From the NCBI RefSeq assembly GCF_000687475.1, contig NC_057320.1, positions 4,436,501 through 4,500,500 on the forward strand: 64,000 nucleotides of DNA, read 5' to 3'. The stretch is from Ustilaginoidea virens. Its lineage: Eukaryota; Ascomycota; Sordariomycetes; Hypocreales; Clavicipitaceae. The translations under genes were made by a program, and so were the position numbers. This document shows positions 1-10,141 of this stretch, piece after piece; within the stretch, counting starts at the first letter, position 1, and each line of letters opens with the position of its first letter. Under the pieces are notes generated by a model. It was not told the origin of the DNA. It did no database searches and was given only the letters and a program-made list of their open reading frames with translations.

Positions 1-312
1 AAGCAACGCCAATACGGACTAACTTGTCGAGGGCATGAGCGACAACATGATTATGGAAATGTGTATCAAAGTAGCAAGTACAGACAATGATACATGCCAG
101 CGATTTTTTATATTCCAAGGAGGGAGCCCTGAGTGCCAGTAAGGAATTCGTGTGAAGAGGGCATAGGCGACTCTGACGATTTCTTTTTTTTCTAGTTATG
201 CTCATGATGTGTAAATGCTGCTAGGAATCCTGTAAACCGACCGCCTCATCATGGCCTGCGACTGCGGTCGTCGTCGCTGTCGTCCATGAAGCCTTCTTCA
301 AGACTGTCATTA
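1..312. other. 3' flank, no gene seen
   Basis: This stretch lies downstream of the minus-strand membrane-protein gene and probably includes its 3' UTR. I see no open frame, RNA gene or repeat in it beyond short T runs near 180-195. Confidence 0.4.
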
Positions 313-1018
313 TTAGCGCATTGATGATGGGTCATGCCGATCGGCAGATACGTACTCCCTGCTTAACCGTCGTGTATCATCATGTCCCATCGACATCATG
401 TGCCTGCTGATGGCATTCAGGGTCGCTTCATCCACGTCGCCCAGCTCTTCACCATCCTCCGAAAAGTCTTCTTCCGCTGCATCTTCCACGGCGCCCCTGT
501 TCCTACTCCACGTCGAGGGCAGTATCAGTCTTGACAACTGATTGAGTAGGCGATGGCGCAAGCCTGATGTGTGGCTGGAAATGGTCTCGATTGGGAGGTA
601 TTGACTGTAGCGATTTCGGTACCGGCGCCAAACGGGAACGACGGCGAAGGTGAGGAACAAGAAGAGGATGAGGGATATGACTGCTGGGATGAGCAGGGTC
701 TATGAAGCGGGTTTATTCAGATGAGTACTCCATATCGCCCAAAACAAAAAAAAAAAAAATTGGCTACCGAATGGGTGGGTGTGCTGCTTAGAGGTGACGA
801 CTTGGATGGAGACATGCCTTGAGTAGAGAGACCATTGGCGATGAGGCTCCCATTGCTGCGACGGATGGACGGTCGGCCAGGAAACTCGGATGGGCGGAGT
901 GTAGACGGAAGACGTGGCTGGGTGCCGGGGAATGGGTTCACCTCATCGGGAAAGGCATGCAGGTTGTTGATGCGGCGAGGCGATTCTTGGAGGTTGACCA
1001 AGCTGCAATCTCGAAGGT
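313..1018 (-). CDS. Fungal single-pass membrane protein, 5' end not resolved
   Basis: I do not recognise the family. Two exons can be supported. The 3' exon (699-313, TAA stop at 313-315) begins with a hydrophobic segment (about 20 residues, rich in L, I, F and V, codons 699-628), then a basic stretch (WRRYRNRY) and a long cytosol-like tail with an acidic patch (EEDFSEDGEELGDVDEA). The preceding exon ends at 768 and is Pro/Ser-rich (NNLHAFPDEVNPFP, PRLPSTLRPSEFPG). The intron between them is 700-767 (68 nt, GTAGCC...TAG) and keeps the frame in phase 0. An in-frame TAA lies just upstream of the 5' exon, so that exon must begin at an acceptor; AG sites at 1019 and 1003 both fit, giving starts at 1018 or 1002. 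The initiating exon was not found. The layout (Ser/Pro-rich N side, one TM helix, acidic tail) suggests a type I/III membrane protein. This is inference. Confidence 0.5.
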
Positions 1019-3022
1019 CTGGATGTTCTTACTGCTGGGCTGCGGTGTAAATTGAGTCAATCTGGTCAACGTCTACCAGCGGCAGGGAGCCTTGGTGCTG
1101 CAAAGCCCCAGCCCGGTGCCGCAGCATTACCTCATGCTAGGGAGGATGGTACGGTGGTACGGCGTGCCAATATGGCTGCACAGGCTGATTTCTGGTGGAC
1201 TTATTGTATACATACAGAGAGAAGAGTCAGAAGACTATTGGCCAGCTGCCGCCGGGCCATTTCCAACCAAAGGGGACACCGGACAGGGTAATCTTCGGCG
1301 CACAGTTTCGAAACTGGTCAAGCCCGCCCCACGGCGCAGATTGACCATTGGCAGAGGCCAATGGGGTGCTGGAGGAACTCACAATCAAGTTGTAAACTGG
1401 ACACGTTGGATGCGGATGCAGCCCTCCGTAAACGTAAACATGTCCGAAAGACGATATCGGAAAGACGATGAAGGGCAAACTCTATCTGGCTTCTCAAGTA
1501 CGTGCCGCTTTACTCCAACGGTGCGCTTTGCATGGACATGCCATGCGTCAGGACGGAGTTCGCCGCAGCACTGGTAGGAATAGGCGACATGAAAACGCCA
1601 CACCAAAGTCGTCCCTATCCCTCCGTACGGGTTCTTTCTCGCGGGATAGGTAGCGGATACTTCTGTTCCTGCTGCTTTGTCTCCATTCTCCCACGTTCCC
1701 ACGACCTTTGCCGCAGAATGTCCCGGCCGCAATGCCCGTCTCCCTTTGGACGGGGCCTACATGGGGCCCTACATGATTGGTGCCGCCACTGAGGAGGCGT
1801 CCACTTGCTGCCGCTGCTGCGTCCCTGTCGTCCCTGTCACCCTGTGGTGCTTCTGGCAAGGCACCAGGGCTTTGCCATTTGCCAGACGCCATCGCTTGCC
1901 TCCACCTGCTGTCAATGCTGCACCCCACCGTGTCAATAACTGCCATGAACTCGTCCGCACGGAGGAGTACGTCAATCTTCCCCACAAGTTGGCAAGTTGG
2001 CGGTTAGAATTTGTCGCCGTCGCCGTGAACAAAGACAGACATGCACACGGCACCCGGGGCAAATAGCGACCGCAAGTCTCCTGAACCGCCATCACGCCAC
2101 GCCCTGGTGGCGCTGGCACCAGCACATCCCGGTCCCTCTTGCCTTGCGTCGAGCCCCCGTTCGAAGCCCGCCAGGGGAATGGCCACGGAACAAAGCACAA
2201 ACCTCCGCATTCTCATGCTGCCACAAGCCTTCGAGACCGGAGTCCCGGTGTTTTGTTCCTTCCGAACCCCCAACAAGGGGAACCCAAGTCTGCACTTTGC
2301 AGCACTGCCGACTTTCCACGATAGAGATTCCCGCGCGAGCCGATCGGCCGTCGTTTAAGCGCGGTGGGGAAGGCAAAGTGCTGCGGCCTGCCTGTCCACA
2401 TCCGACCACGCAGTTTCTTATCGATTCCACACCTGTGGCCCCTATTTCCAGCACAATACCTGGGTATTGTGTCCGTGCTCACTTGGCCGCATCGACCGAC
2501 ATATTCGAACCCATGGTTTTTAAGTGGATGCTGACTTCATCACTGTCACGCGTTTCCCCCCAACGACCCGGCCCTCAGATACAAGGCTGTACGAACAACC
2601 TCCCTCGCGGTGTCGACCGACCTTGCGATACGTGCCGCAAACACGCCTTCGTTCCGTCTCCTTGCACCGCCATTACGACAGGTCGGCGGACACTTGTTAA
2701 AAGAAGGACGTGCAGGGGAATCAATATCGATTCGAACATCTTTCATCTGCGGCATTCGCCTTTCTCTCCCTCTATTCTTTCTATTTTCTCACTGTCCTCG
2801 GGCATACGGTCAGGGCCGAATCTGGGACCCAGAGAACGAGGGAAGCCGAGAAGGCTTTTTTCATAGGAAAGCCGCCCGTGGTAGACCCTTGCTACCTCCC
2901 ACACAATACAGCCTCAGGAGCGTCTTTCATCATGCAAGCGGCGCTACGCCAGCTTTCTTTGTCCGTTTCTACTTGTTTTGCCTAGGAATTCTGTCTTCCA
3001 CTTGTAGCCATCAAGTGCCATC
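1019..3022. other. Divergent intergenic region and formin leader
   Basis: About 2 kb lies between the membrane-protein gene (-) and the formin (+). It may still hold the unidentified first exon of the former. A pyrimidine-rich tract around 2758-2805 precedes the formin start, as is common in fungal core promoters. The several short open frames here overlap on both strands, lack codon bias or domains, and were not accepted as genes. Confidence 0.4.
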
Positions 3023-6000
3023 ATGTCGGCGGCCGACAAGTCGAGACAATCGTCTGCGGGACGATCACTCTTCTCCAGAAGTAAGAATAAGGATAAAAAA
3101 GCGACCGATGTCGAACACCTCGATGCCGGAGGCGCTTTAAGCTTCCGCTCCTCACGACACAAACGAGACTCATCATCTGTCGATATTCCAACGTCCCCTG
3201 ATCCCGGGGTCAACATGATGGCAGGAGTGATAACGTCAATCCCATATGACAATATGCCATCTGGCTTGCGATCCCCGATCCCCGTTGACTATTTACCCAA
3301 TCCCGACCAAGTGCCCGCGCGACGTGAACATCTACCTCATCAACTTAACAAGAACGCAGGGGACTTTCACCAGTATCCCTCCTTCGATCCGGCGACTTCT
3401 CGTCCAAGGGAATCCAACATGACAATGGCGTCCACTGGCCGGCAAGCGCAATATCAGCAATGGGGCCCGGGTCGTGGAAGTGTTGCCTCCACGGTAAATG
3501 GGTCGCATACCTCGAGATTTGACTCATACCTCGGCGCCAATGGTGGCCGCAGCTCTGGCGATAACCTCAGCATATTTTCAGGTAATGCCGGCGTCCGTGA
3601 TACTGGAAGACTGTCACGCTCATCCCAAGTAGCTTTACCAAGCGCGTCGTCGCAAAGTTCGTACGGGTCGCATCATTCCCACCGAGAATCCCATCGACTC
3701 ACCAAATTTCCCGGCCCCGGAGCAAATCACGACGCCTTTCACTTCCCGAAACCGGACGATGATAAAGTGATTGAGCAAATGTTTTTGCAGCTCATGCAGA
3801 AGCGAGGATGGCACAACTTACCAGAGCAAGCTCGACGACAAATGATGGCCTATCCACCACAGAAAAAGTGGACGCTGCTTCACCAGGATCGTCTTGCCGA
3901 GTGGCAGGGGGAGCAAAAGAGGCGGCAGACTGCTCGAGCGAACCAATATGCTGCCCCGGACATTACTACTTACTCTGAGGAGGAGGGAGCACCGGAATGG
4001 TATGTCCGAAAGGTCATGGAGGACAAGCTCGACACCAAGGGGATGGGCAGTCTGGAAGTCAATCTCCGGACTCAACAGATTGGCTGGGTAAAGAGGTTCG
4101 TTGAATGTCAAGGCCAGGTCGCTCTAGTGACTTTGCTCCTCAAAATCAATCGCAAGACGGCAGCTGGTCCGGGTCCTGAAAATACGCGCCAGGAGAAGAA
4201 TCTCGACAAGGAATACGACATCATCAAGTGCTTGAAGGCCCTCATGAACAATAAATTTGGTGCGGATGATGCTTTGATGCAGCAAAAGGTTCTGGTGGCC
4301 CTGGCCACATGTCTCATATCGGCAAGAATCACCACCAGGAAACTCGTCAGCGAAATCTTGACCTTTCTTTGCACGTGGGGACACAATGGCGAGGGCCACG
4401 TCAAGGTTGTTCAAGCGCTGGATGAGGTCAAAGCTCAGTCTGGGGAGAATGGTCGCTTCGATGCTTGGATGCGCCTGGTCGAGGTCACTGTCGATGGTCG
4501 AGGCAAGATGGGCAGTCTTGTCGGAGCCAGTGACGAAGTCAGAACCGGTGGTATCGGCATGGAAAACCTGCTCATGGAGTATGCCGTAACAACACTGATC
4601 TTGGTCAACATGATGGTGGATGCGCCAGAGAATGACCTCCAACTGCGGATACACATCCGGGCTCAGTTCACAGCATGTGGCATCAAGCGCATCTTGACCA
4701 AAATGGAGGGGTTTCAATACGAGCTCCTGGATAAGCAAATCGAGCGATTCAGAACCAATGAGGCCATTGACTACGAAGATATGCTTGAGAGGGAAAATAG
4801 TAGCATCAAGGACAGCGTGGAGGGCGACGTAAGGGATCTCACCGACCCCGTGCAAATTGCCGATGCCATTCAACAGCGCATCAGCGGGAGCAAGGCTCAA
4901 GACTACTTTGTTTCTGCTTTGCAGCACCTTATGCTCATCCGAGCTCAGGATGGTGAAGAGCGCCTTCGCATGTTTCAGCTTGTCGACTCAATGCTGAGCT
5001 ACGTGGCCATGGACAGGCGCTTGCCAAACATGGACCTCAAGCAGAGCCTGAACTTTACCGTCCAGAGTCTCCTCGATAAACTGCATACCGACTCAGAAGC
5101 GCGACAAGCTCAGGATGAGGCTCTCGAGTCGCGGCAGATTGCCGAGGCTGCCATGGCAGAGCGCGATGAGATGCGGGCTAGGCTTGAGCTTGGAGCAGAT
5201 GGCCTTGTCAAGAAGATGCAGAAACAACTCGACGAGCAGGCACGGTTCATCGAAGCTCAGAGAAGACAGGCGGACGGGCTCAAGGCCGAGATCAGCGGCC
5301 TACAGACCATCCGCGCCAAAGAAGCTCAACGGAACGAGCTGGAGACCAGAGAGCTGTACCTGATGCTGAGAGACGCGCAAGACATTGCTGCATCTAATGC
5401 TATCAAGGGCAGCAAGCCCGGCGAAACCAAGGCGAACGAAAACGCAGCTCAGATGCAAGGCATTCTGGACCGACAGAGACTTATGGAGCGTCTACAGATG
5501 CAACTGGAGCGCCAAAAGACGCAGTACAAGCTGGAAGGGCGGGTTTGGGGAGAAGCCGGTGGCCCGTCCGATCGATTGCGCGCCCTGCGCGAGGAGATGG
5601 ACGACGACAACCTGGTATCTCCAGTTGGCGGCGGAACCCCTCCGCGCGATCTAACCAACAGTGTCCTGGGCAGCATAAGTCGCCAAACCAGAACCCCCCG
5701 CAAGCCGTTGATGACGAGCAAGGATGCCGATGACGATGCCATTGACGAGGGTGAAGACGCAGAGGGCGAAGAGAGCGTCATTTACGAGCGCCCTCGCATC
5801 GTGGAGATGAAGCGACCCGTCATCGATCCCAAACGACAAGCAGGCCTTGTCCTCGAAATCGGCTCAAAAATAAAGAGATTCGATGGTAGCGACTCGGAAG
5901 ATGTCGATGATTCGATTACGCCATCCCATCCAAGCTTGGAATCCTCCACACCACTTACATCGGCCGATGGTGAGGCATCAAAGGCCGAGGGACCTGCCGC

Positions 6001-8410
6001 AGCCGCTCCTCCAGCGCCGCCGCCGCCGCCGCCGCCGCCTCCTCCTCCTCCTCCTCCTCCGCCTCTTCCTATGTCCGGCCAAGTCCTCGGCCTCCCTCCG
6101 CCTCCGCCTCCGCCTCCGCCTCCACCTCCACCTCCCCCGATGCCCGGTCAAATTACTGGAAACCCTCCACCTCCACCTCCACCTCCCCCGATGCCCGGTC
6201 AAATTACTGGAAACCCTCCACCTCCACCTCCACCTCCCCCGATGCCCGGTCAAATTCCTGGAAACCCTCCACCTCCACCTCCGCCGCCGCCGCCGCCGCC
6301 AATGCCAGGTTCTGTACCAGGATTCATTGTCATGCCACCCCCTCCGCCACCACCAATGCCCGGGGCTATGCCGTCAGGTCATTTTCTATCGCAAAAATCC
6401 GCATTCACAGCACCATCGAGCATCGGCCTGTCTGTGGCAAGACCTAAAAAGAAGCTCAAGGCTCTACACTGGGAGAAAGTCGACACTCCCGAAACCAGTC
6501 ACTGGGCTGCTCACGCCCCTTCTGCTCAGGAACGAGAAGAAAAGTACAACGAGCTCAGCCGCAAGGGCATCTTGGACGAGGTTGAAAAACTATTCATGGC
6601 CAAGGAAATCAAACAGTTGGGTGGTGGAAGTGCGAAGAAGGGTGACAAGAAGCAAATCATTTCTGGCGATTTGCGCAAAGCATATGGTAAGACAGCCGTA
6701 ACCGGACTATCGGCTTTTTAGCTCTGCTAACTTTGTACGCGTCAAGAGATTGCCTTTGCCAAGTTTTCACAGTATTCAGTGGACAAGATTGCGCAAATGA
6801 TAATCCATTGCGACCCGCAAGTGCTCGACAACCAAGTTGTCATGGAATTCCTACAAAAGGATGACCTGTGTAATATTTCCGACAATGTTTCCAAGCAAAT
6901 GGCGCCATATAGCAGAGACCTGACTGGACCCGATGCCAAGAGCCACAGCCGCGAACAAGATCCTGCGGAACTGACAAGACAGGACCAAATCTACTTACAC
7001 ACAGCGTTTGAGTTGCATCACTATTGGAAAAGCCGTATGAGAGCCTTGTGGCTCACCAAAAATTTCGAAGCCGACTATGAAGAGCTGAATGAGAGAATGA
7101 CCCAAGTCGTCATGGTCTCGGAGAGTCTGCGCGACTCTGTATCCCTCATGAACGTTCTCGGTCTCATTCTCGACATCGGCAACTACATGAATGACGCTAA
7201 CAAACAGGCTCGCGGATTTAAACTGAGCTCCCTCGCCCGACTGGGCATGGTCAAGGACGACAAAAACGAGTCTTCTCTGGCCGATTTGGTGGAACGCATC
7301 GTCAGAAGCCAGTACCCGGAGTGGGAGGGATTCGCCAACGATATTGGCGGCGTCTTGACAGCGCAAAAGGTCAACGTCGAGCAGCTTCAAACCGACGCCA
7401 AGAAGTACATTGACACGGTTCGCAACGTGCAAATGTCTCTGGACTCTGGCAACCTCAGCGATCCCAAGAAGTTCCATCCCGAGGATCGCGTCAGCCAGAT
7501 AGTGCAGCGCTGTATGAAGGAGGCCCGCCGAAAGGCCGAACAGATGGAGCTTTATCTCGACGAGATGATGAAAACGTACAAGGATATCATGACCTTTTAC
7601 GGAGAAGATCCCACGGACGAGAACGCCCGACGAGATTTCTTTGCCAAGCTTGCTAACTTCTTGTCTGAATGGAAGAAATCCAAGGAGAAGAATATCCAGC
7701 TGGAAGAGATGAAGAGACGCAATGAGGCGTCCATGAGACGAAAGCACGCAGCGCAAAAGGGTGCTGCTGCTGGGGCGCTAGGTGACGGAAGCGTGTCCCC
7801 AACAAGCACCGGGGCCATGGACTCGCTGCTGGAAAAGTTGAGGGCAGCTGCACCGCAAGCACGAGACCAACGCGATCGACGCCGTCGAGCACGTCTCAAG
7901 GACAAACATCAGGTGCGCGTGGCCTCGGGTCAGGCGATCCCCGACCTCGGCGAGATACCCGAGGCGGAAAGCGGACTGAATAGCAAGGGCCAAGCGATTG
8001 ACGAAGAGGGCCGTGCCGTTGTAAGCCCAGGATTGAGCTCGCCTCGCGACGGTGAAGACGATGTAGCCGATCGAGCAGCCGCCTTGCTGCAAGGCATGAG
8101 AGCAGATGGAGCCGACAGTGCCGAAAAGAGGGAAAGCTTGCGGCAAGCAAGAAGACAAACGGCAGAGGAAGAGCGTCGTCTGCGGAGACGGAGGAGAGAA
8201 AATGCCAGCATGGCACAGAGCAGCAGCACCAGGGCAAAAGAAGCGGTGGCAGTTGGTGAGGAGGTCCCTCCAGACGTGCCCGAGACAGTAGATGAAGAAG
8301 TGGAAGCAGAGCAAGAGGCGGAGGGTACGGAGCCTACAGAGCACATGGAGCACATGGAGCAGCAGGACCTACTGCAAGACAAGGAAGAACCAGGCGGACG
8401 AGGAGCGTAA
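3023..8410 (+). CDS. sepA: Diaphanous-related formin (SepA/Bni1 type)
   Basis: Formins nucleate and elongate unbranched actin filaments at hyphal tips and septa, driven by Rho GTPases. Exons are 3023-6686 and 6747-8410; the 60-nt intron (GTAAGA, branch GCTAAC, unusual AAG acceptor) falls inside FH2 and splices KAY to EIAFAKFSQYS. The product is about 1,775 aa, the usual size for filamentous-fungal SepA. Domains in order: Ser-rich N terminus; GTPase-binding/FH3 region from about residue 240 (PDDDKVIEQMF) to about 690; coiled coil to about 830; FH1 poly-Pro (about 993-1117) with a tandem 17-aa unit ending MPGQITGN; FH2 from about 1139 (KKKLKALHWEKVD) to about 1540; and a canonical DAD at 1579 (MDSLLEKL followed by basic RDRRRRARLK). 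GBD plus DAD indicates autoinhibition relieved by Rho. The start ATG sits in CATCATGTC, and the N terminus (DKSRQSS..RSLFSRSKNKDK) resembles known fungal formins. The family call is very secure. Confidence 0.97.
6130..6290 (+). repeat. 51-bp tandem repeat in formin FH1
   Basis: About three near-identical 51-nt units each encode nine prolines followed by MPGQI(T/P)GN. The units lie inside the FH1 poly-proline domain and keep the reading frame. FH1 binds profilin-actin, so copy number would alter the length of the profilin-binding region. Confidence 0.85.
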
Positions 8411-8788
8411 GCCAGAAGAGGGAAACGAGCAACCCGAGGGCTCGCCAAGCGAGCAGGCAACGGCTTAGGGCGCCCCATACGTACGTAATGTTTACAGCAA
8501 CATGGCTCTGACAGGTTATGCGTCGGCTTTGTCCTGCGCTGTCCTACTTTTGTCTTCTATCTTTAATTTGTGCATCGCTCATCGGTCACGGCGCGTCTGG
8601 GAGGGTGTTTTGAGAGAAACGGAGCGGAACCATGTGCGACGGAAGCAGAAATAGAGTGTCGTGTTTATTCCAACATTCATTATCCCCTGCGACAAAGGAC
8701 CCAACCTGAACGCCCAGCTCGTAACCTTTGGTGGCCCACGCCGATGCCGTGTCGCCCCTGTTTCCGACAGCATCTGCTTGGCACTGCA
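8411..8788. terminator. Convergent 3' ends of formin and SNRNP27
   Basis: This 378-bp spacer lies between two convergent stop codons and must hold both polyadenylation regions. No canonical AATAAA was identified with confidence. No additional gene is seen. Confidence 0.4.
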
Positions 8789-9463
8789 TCATCTACCGGG
8801 ACTCAGGGGCCGGTTGAATCCTCCCTGCCGATTCATGTACTGTCTGTACTGGGTCTTCTTCTCTTTCCTCAAAGCACCGCGAGCGTTGCCCGGCACCTTC
8901 TTGCCCTTTGTGGAGCCGAAGCCGCCGAAGCCCAGCATGGCCTGCATGGCTGCCAAGTCGTGGTCGTCTGCGTCGCCGTCCTCGCCGGCCGGGCGGGCGT
9001 TGCTGCTGCTGCTGTTGCCGGGCAAGGAGGCGTCGGCAGCCTGGGCAGCCTTGCTGGGAGACTGGCTGCGGCGCTGGGCCGACGCGAGTTTCTCGTCGTC
9101 CTGGCGGGAGCGGGTGGGCAGGGTCGCGCGAGGGGGGCTGGCGCTGCGGGGGGATGCAGAGCGGCGGCGAGGATCGCGTCGGTCCGGGGCGCGGCCGCGG
9201 CCGCGGTCGTCGTGGCGTCGGGCGGCCCTGTCGCGGGGGCCGTCGCGGCCTCTGCCTCCGCCGCGATCTCTGTACCGTCTGTCGGGGGATCTGGAGCGGT
9301 CGTTGGCTCGTCTGTCGCGGGAGCGGGAGCGATAGCGGGTGCGGTCCCTGTCACGGTCTCTGTCACGGTCTCTGTCACGGTCTCTGTCTCGTGGGCGGTG
9401 GTGACGATCTGAGTCGTCGCGCAGTTGGTGGCTGTCGGGACGGCGGGAGCGACGGTCGCTCAT
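8789..9463 (-). CDS. SNRNP27: U4/U6.U5 tri-snRNP 27 kDa protein (SNRNP27)
   Basis: This is a component of the U4/U6.U5 tri-snRNP, acting in pre-mRNA splicing in the nucleus. It is a single exon of 224 aa. The N-terminal two-thirds is an RS/RD-like domain with long alternating Arg-Asp dipeptides (RDRDRDRDRDR), as in splicing factors. The last about 55 residues are the conserved SNRNP27 core: MLGFGGFGSTKGKK then YRQYMNRQGGFNRPL. The start at 9463 (MSDRRSRR) was chosen over an in-frame extension to 9694, because the extension is Pro/His-rich and unlike the family. The RD dipeptides are encoded by a simple repeat near 9350-9390. The gene is divergent from the GH63 gene and convergent with the formin. 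Confidence 0.93.
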   Translation of the reverse strand: MSDRRSRRPDSHQLRDDSDRHHRPRDRDRDRDRDRDRDRDRTRYRSRSRDRRANDRSRSPDRRYRDRGGGRGRDGPRDRAARRHDDRGRGRAPDRRDPRRRSASPRSASPPRATLPTRSRQDDEKLASAQRRSQSPSKAAQAADASLPGNSSSSNARPAGEDGDADDHDLAAMQAMLGFGGFGSTKGKKVPGNARGALRKEKKTQYRQYMNRQGGFNRPLSPGR

Positions 9464-10141
9464 GCTTGGGGTGCGGCAGCCGTGTGGTTTGGAGTGGAAT
9501 AAGGGACGTTTTGTTGTTCTGCTGGGACGGATGTCCGATGGAGGCTGAAGTGAAGGTTGGAGATTGTGACGTGAGGGTACGTACCGGTGGTTGGGTGGGG
9601 TGGGACACCCGGGGGGTGGGGGGGAGGGGGTGGTATCGCAGTATATTATACCCGATAACGTCACACATTGTGTGGCGTCACGCTTTTGGTGCAACAGGTG
9701 GGGGTGAATACTTGGCGCCTTACGGGTATGTAGGTACTAAGGCACCCAAGGAAAATGGTTAGAGTGTAAACCTTTGCCAACATGCTACAACGGAATATTG
9801 ACGGAGCAATTGGCAACTGGCAAGACAAACTCGAGCTTAAAATGCCCTACTGATTCTCATCGGCGGCCGAAACGTGCTCCAGGAGCCATCGGTAAGCTCC
9901 AACCAGAAGCAGGGGTGGCCCCAAGGTACGTACCTGAACCTTCGGATTGCTGCCGCCACCCCCCAAGCTTGGAAAGCCACGTTTGTTCAATCGCGGGACC
10001 GTCGGGCTGCCCAGAGACGCACCGCACCGCACCGCACCGCACCGCACCGTCGTCTGTCAACGTCCTCCGTATGCTGAGCTCAATGGACGGGAATCCGAAC
10101 TAGCCCCGAAGCCCCCGTTGAACAAAAAAAAAAAAAAAAAT
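9464..10141. promoter_or_regulatory. Shared divergent promoter region, SNRNP27 / GH63
   Basis: This 678-bp region separates two divergent ATGs. It holds a G-rich run near 9610-9630, a CACCG 5-bp tandem repeat (about 10017-10050) and an A run (10124-10140) ending one base before the GH63 start codon. No TATA box is obvious. Confidence 0.45.

Noticed and set aside
1385..1985. Minus-strand frames of 115-145 codons upstream of the membrane-protein gene
   Set aside because: No domain, no plausible join to the downstream exon in the right phase, and competing frames of equal length on the + strand.
5883..6701. Alternative frame in the formin FH1 region rich in Arg/His/Leu
   Set aside because: It is a shifted frame of the proline repeat; the FH1 frame continues into FH2.
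9464..9694. In-frame N-terminal extension of SNRNP27
   Set aside because: It is Pro/His-rich and unlike the family; the RS-domain start at 9463 gives the expected size.
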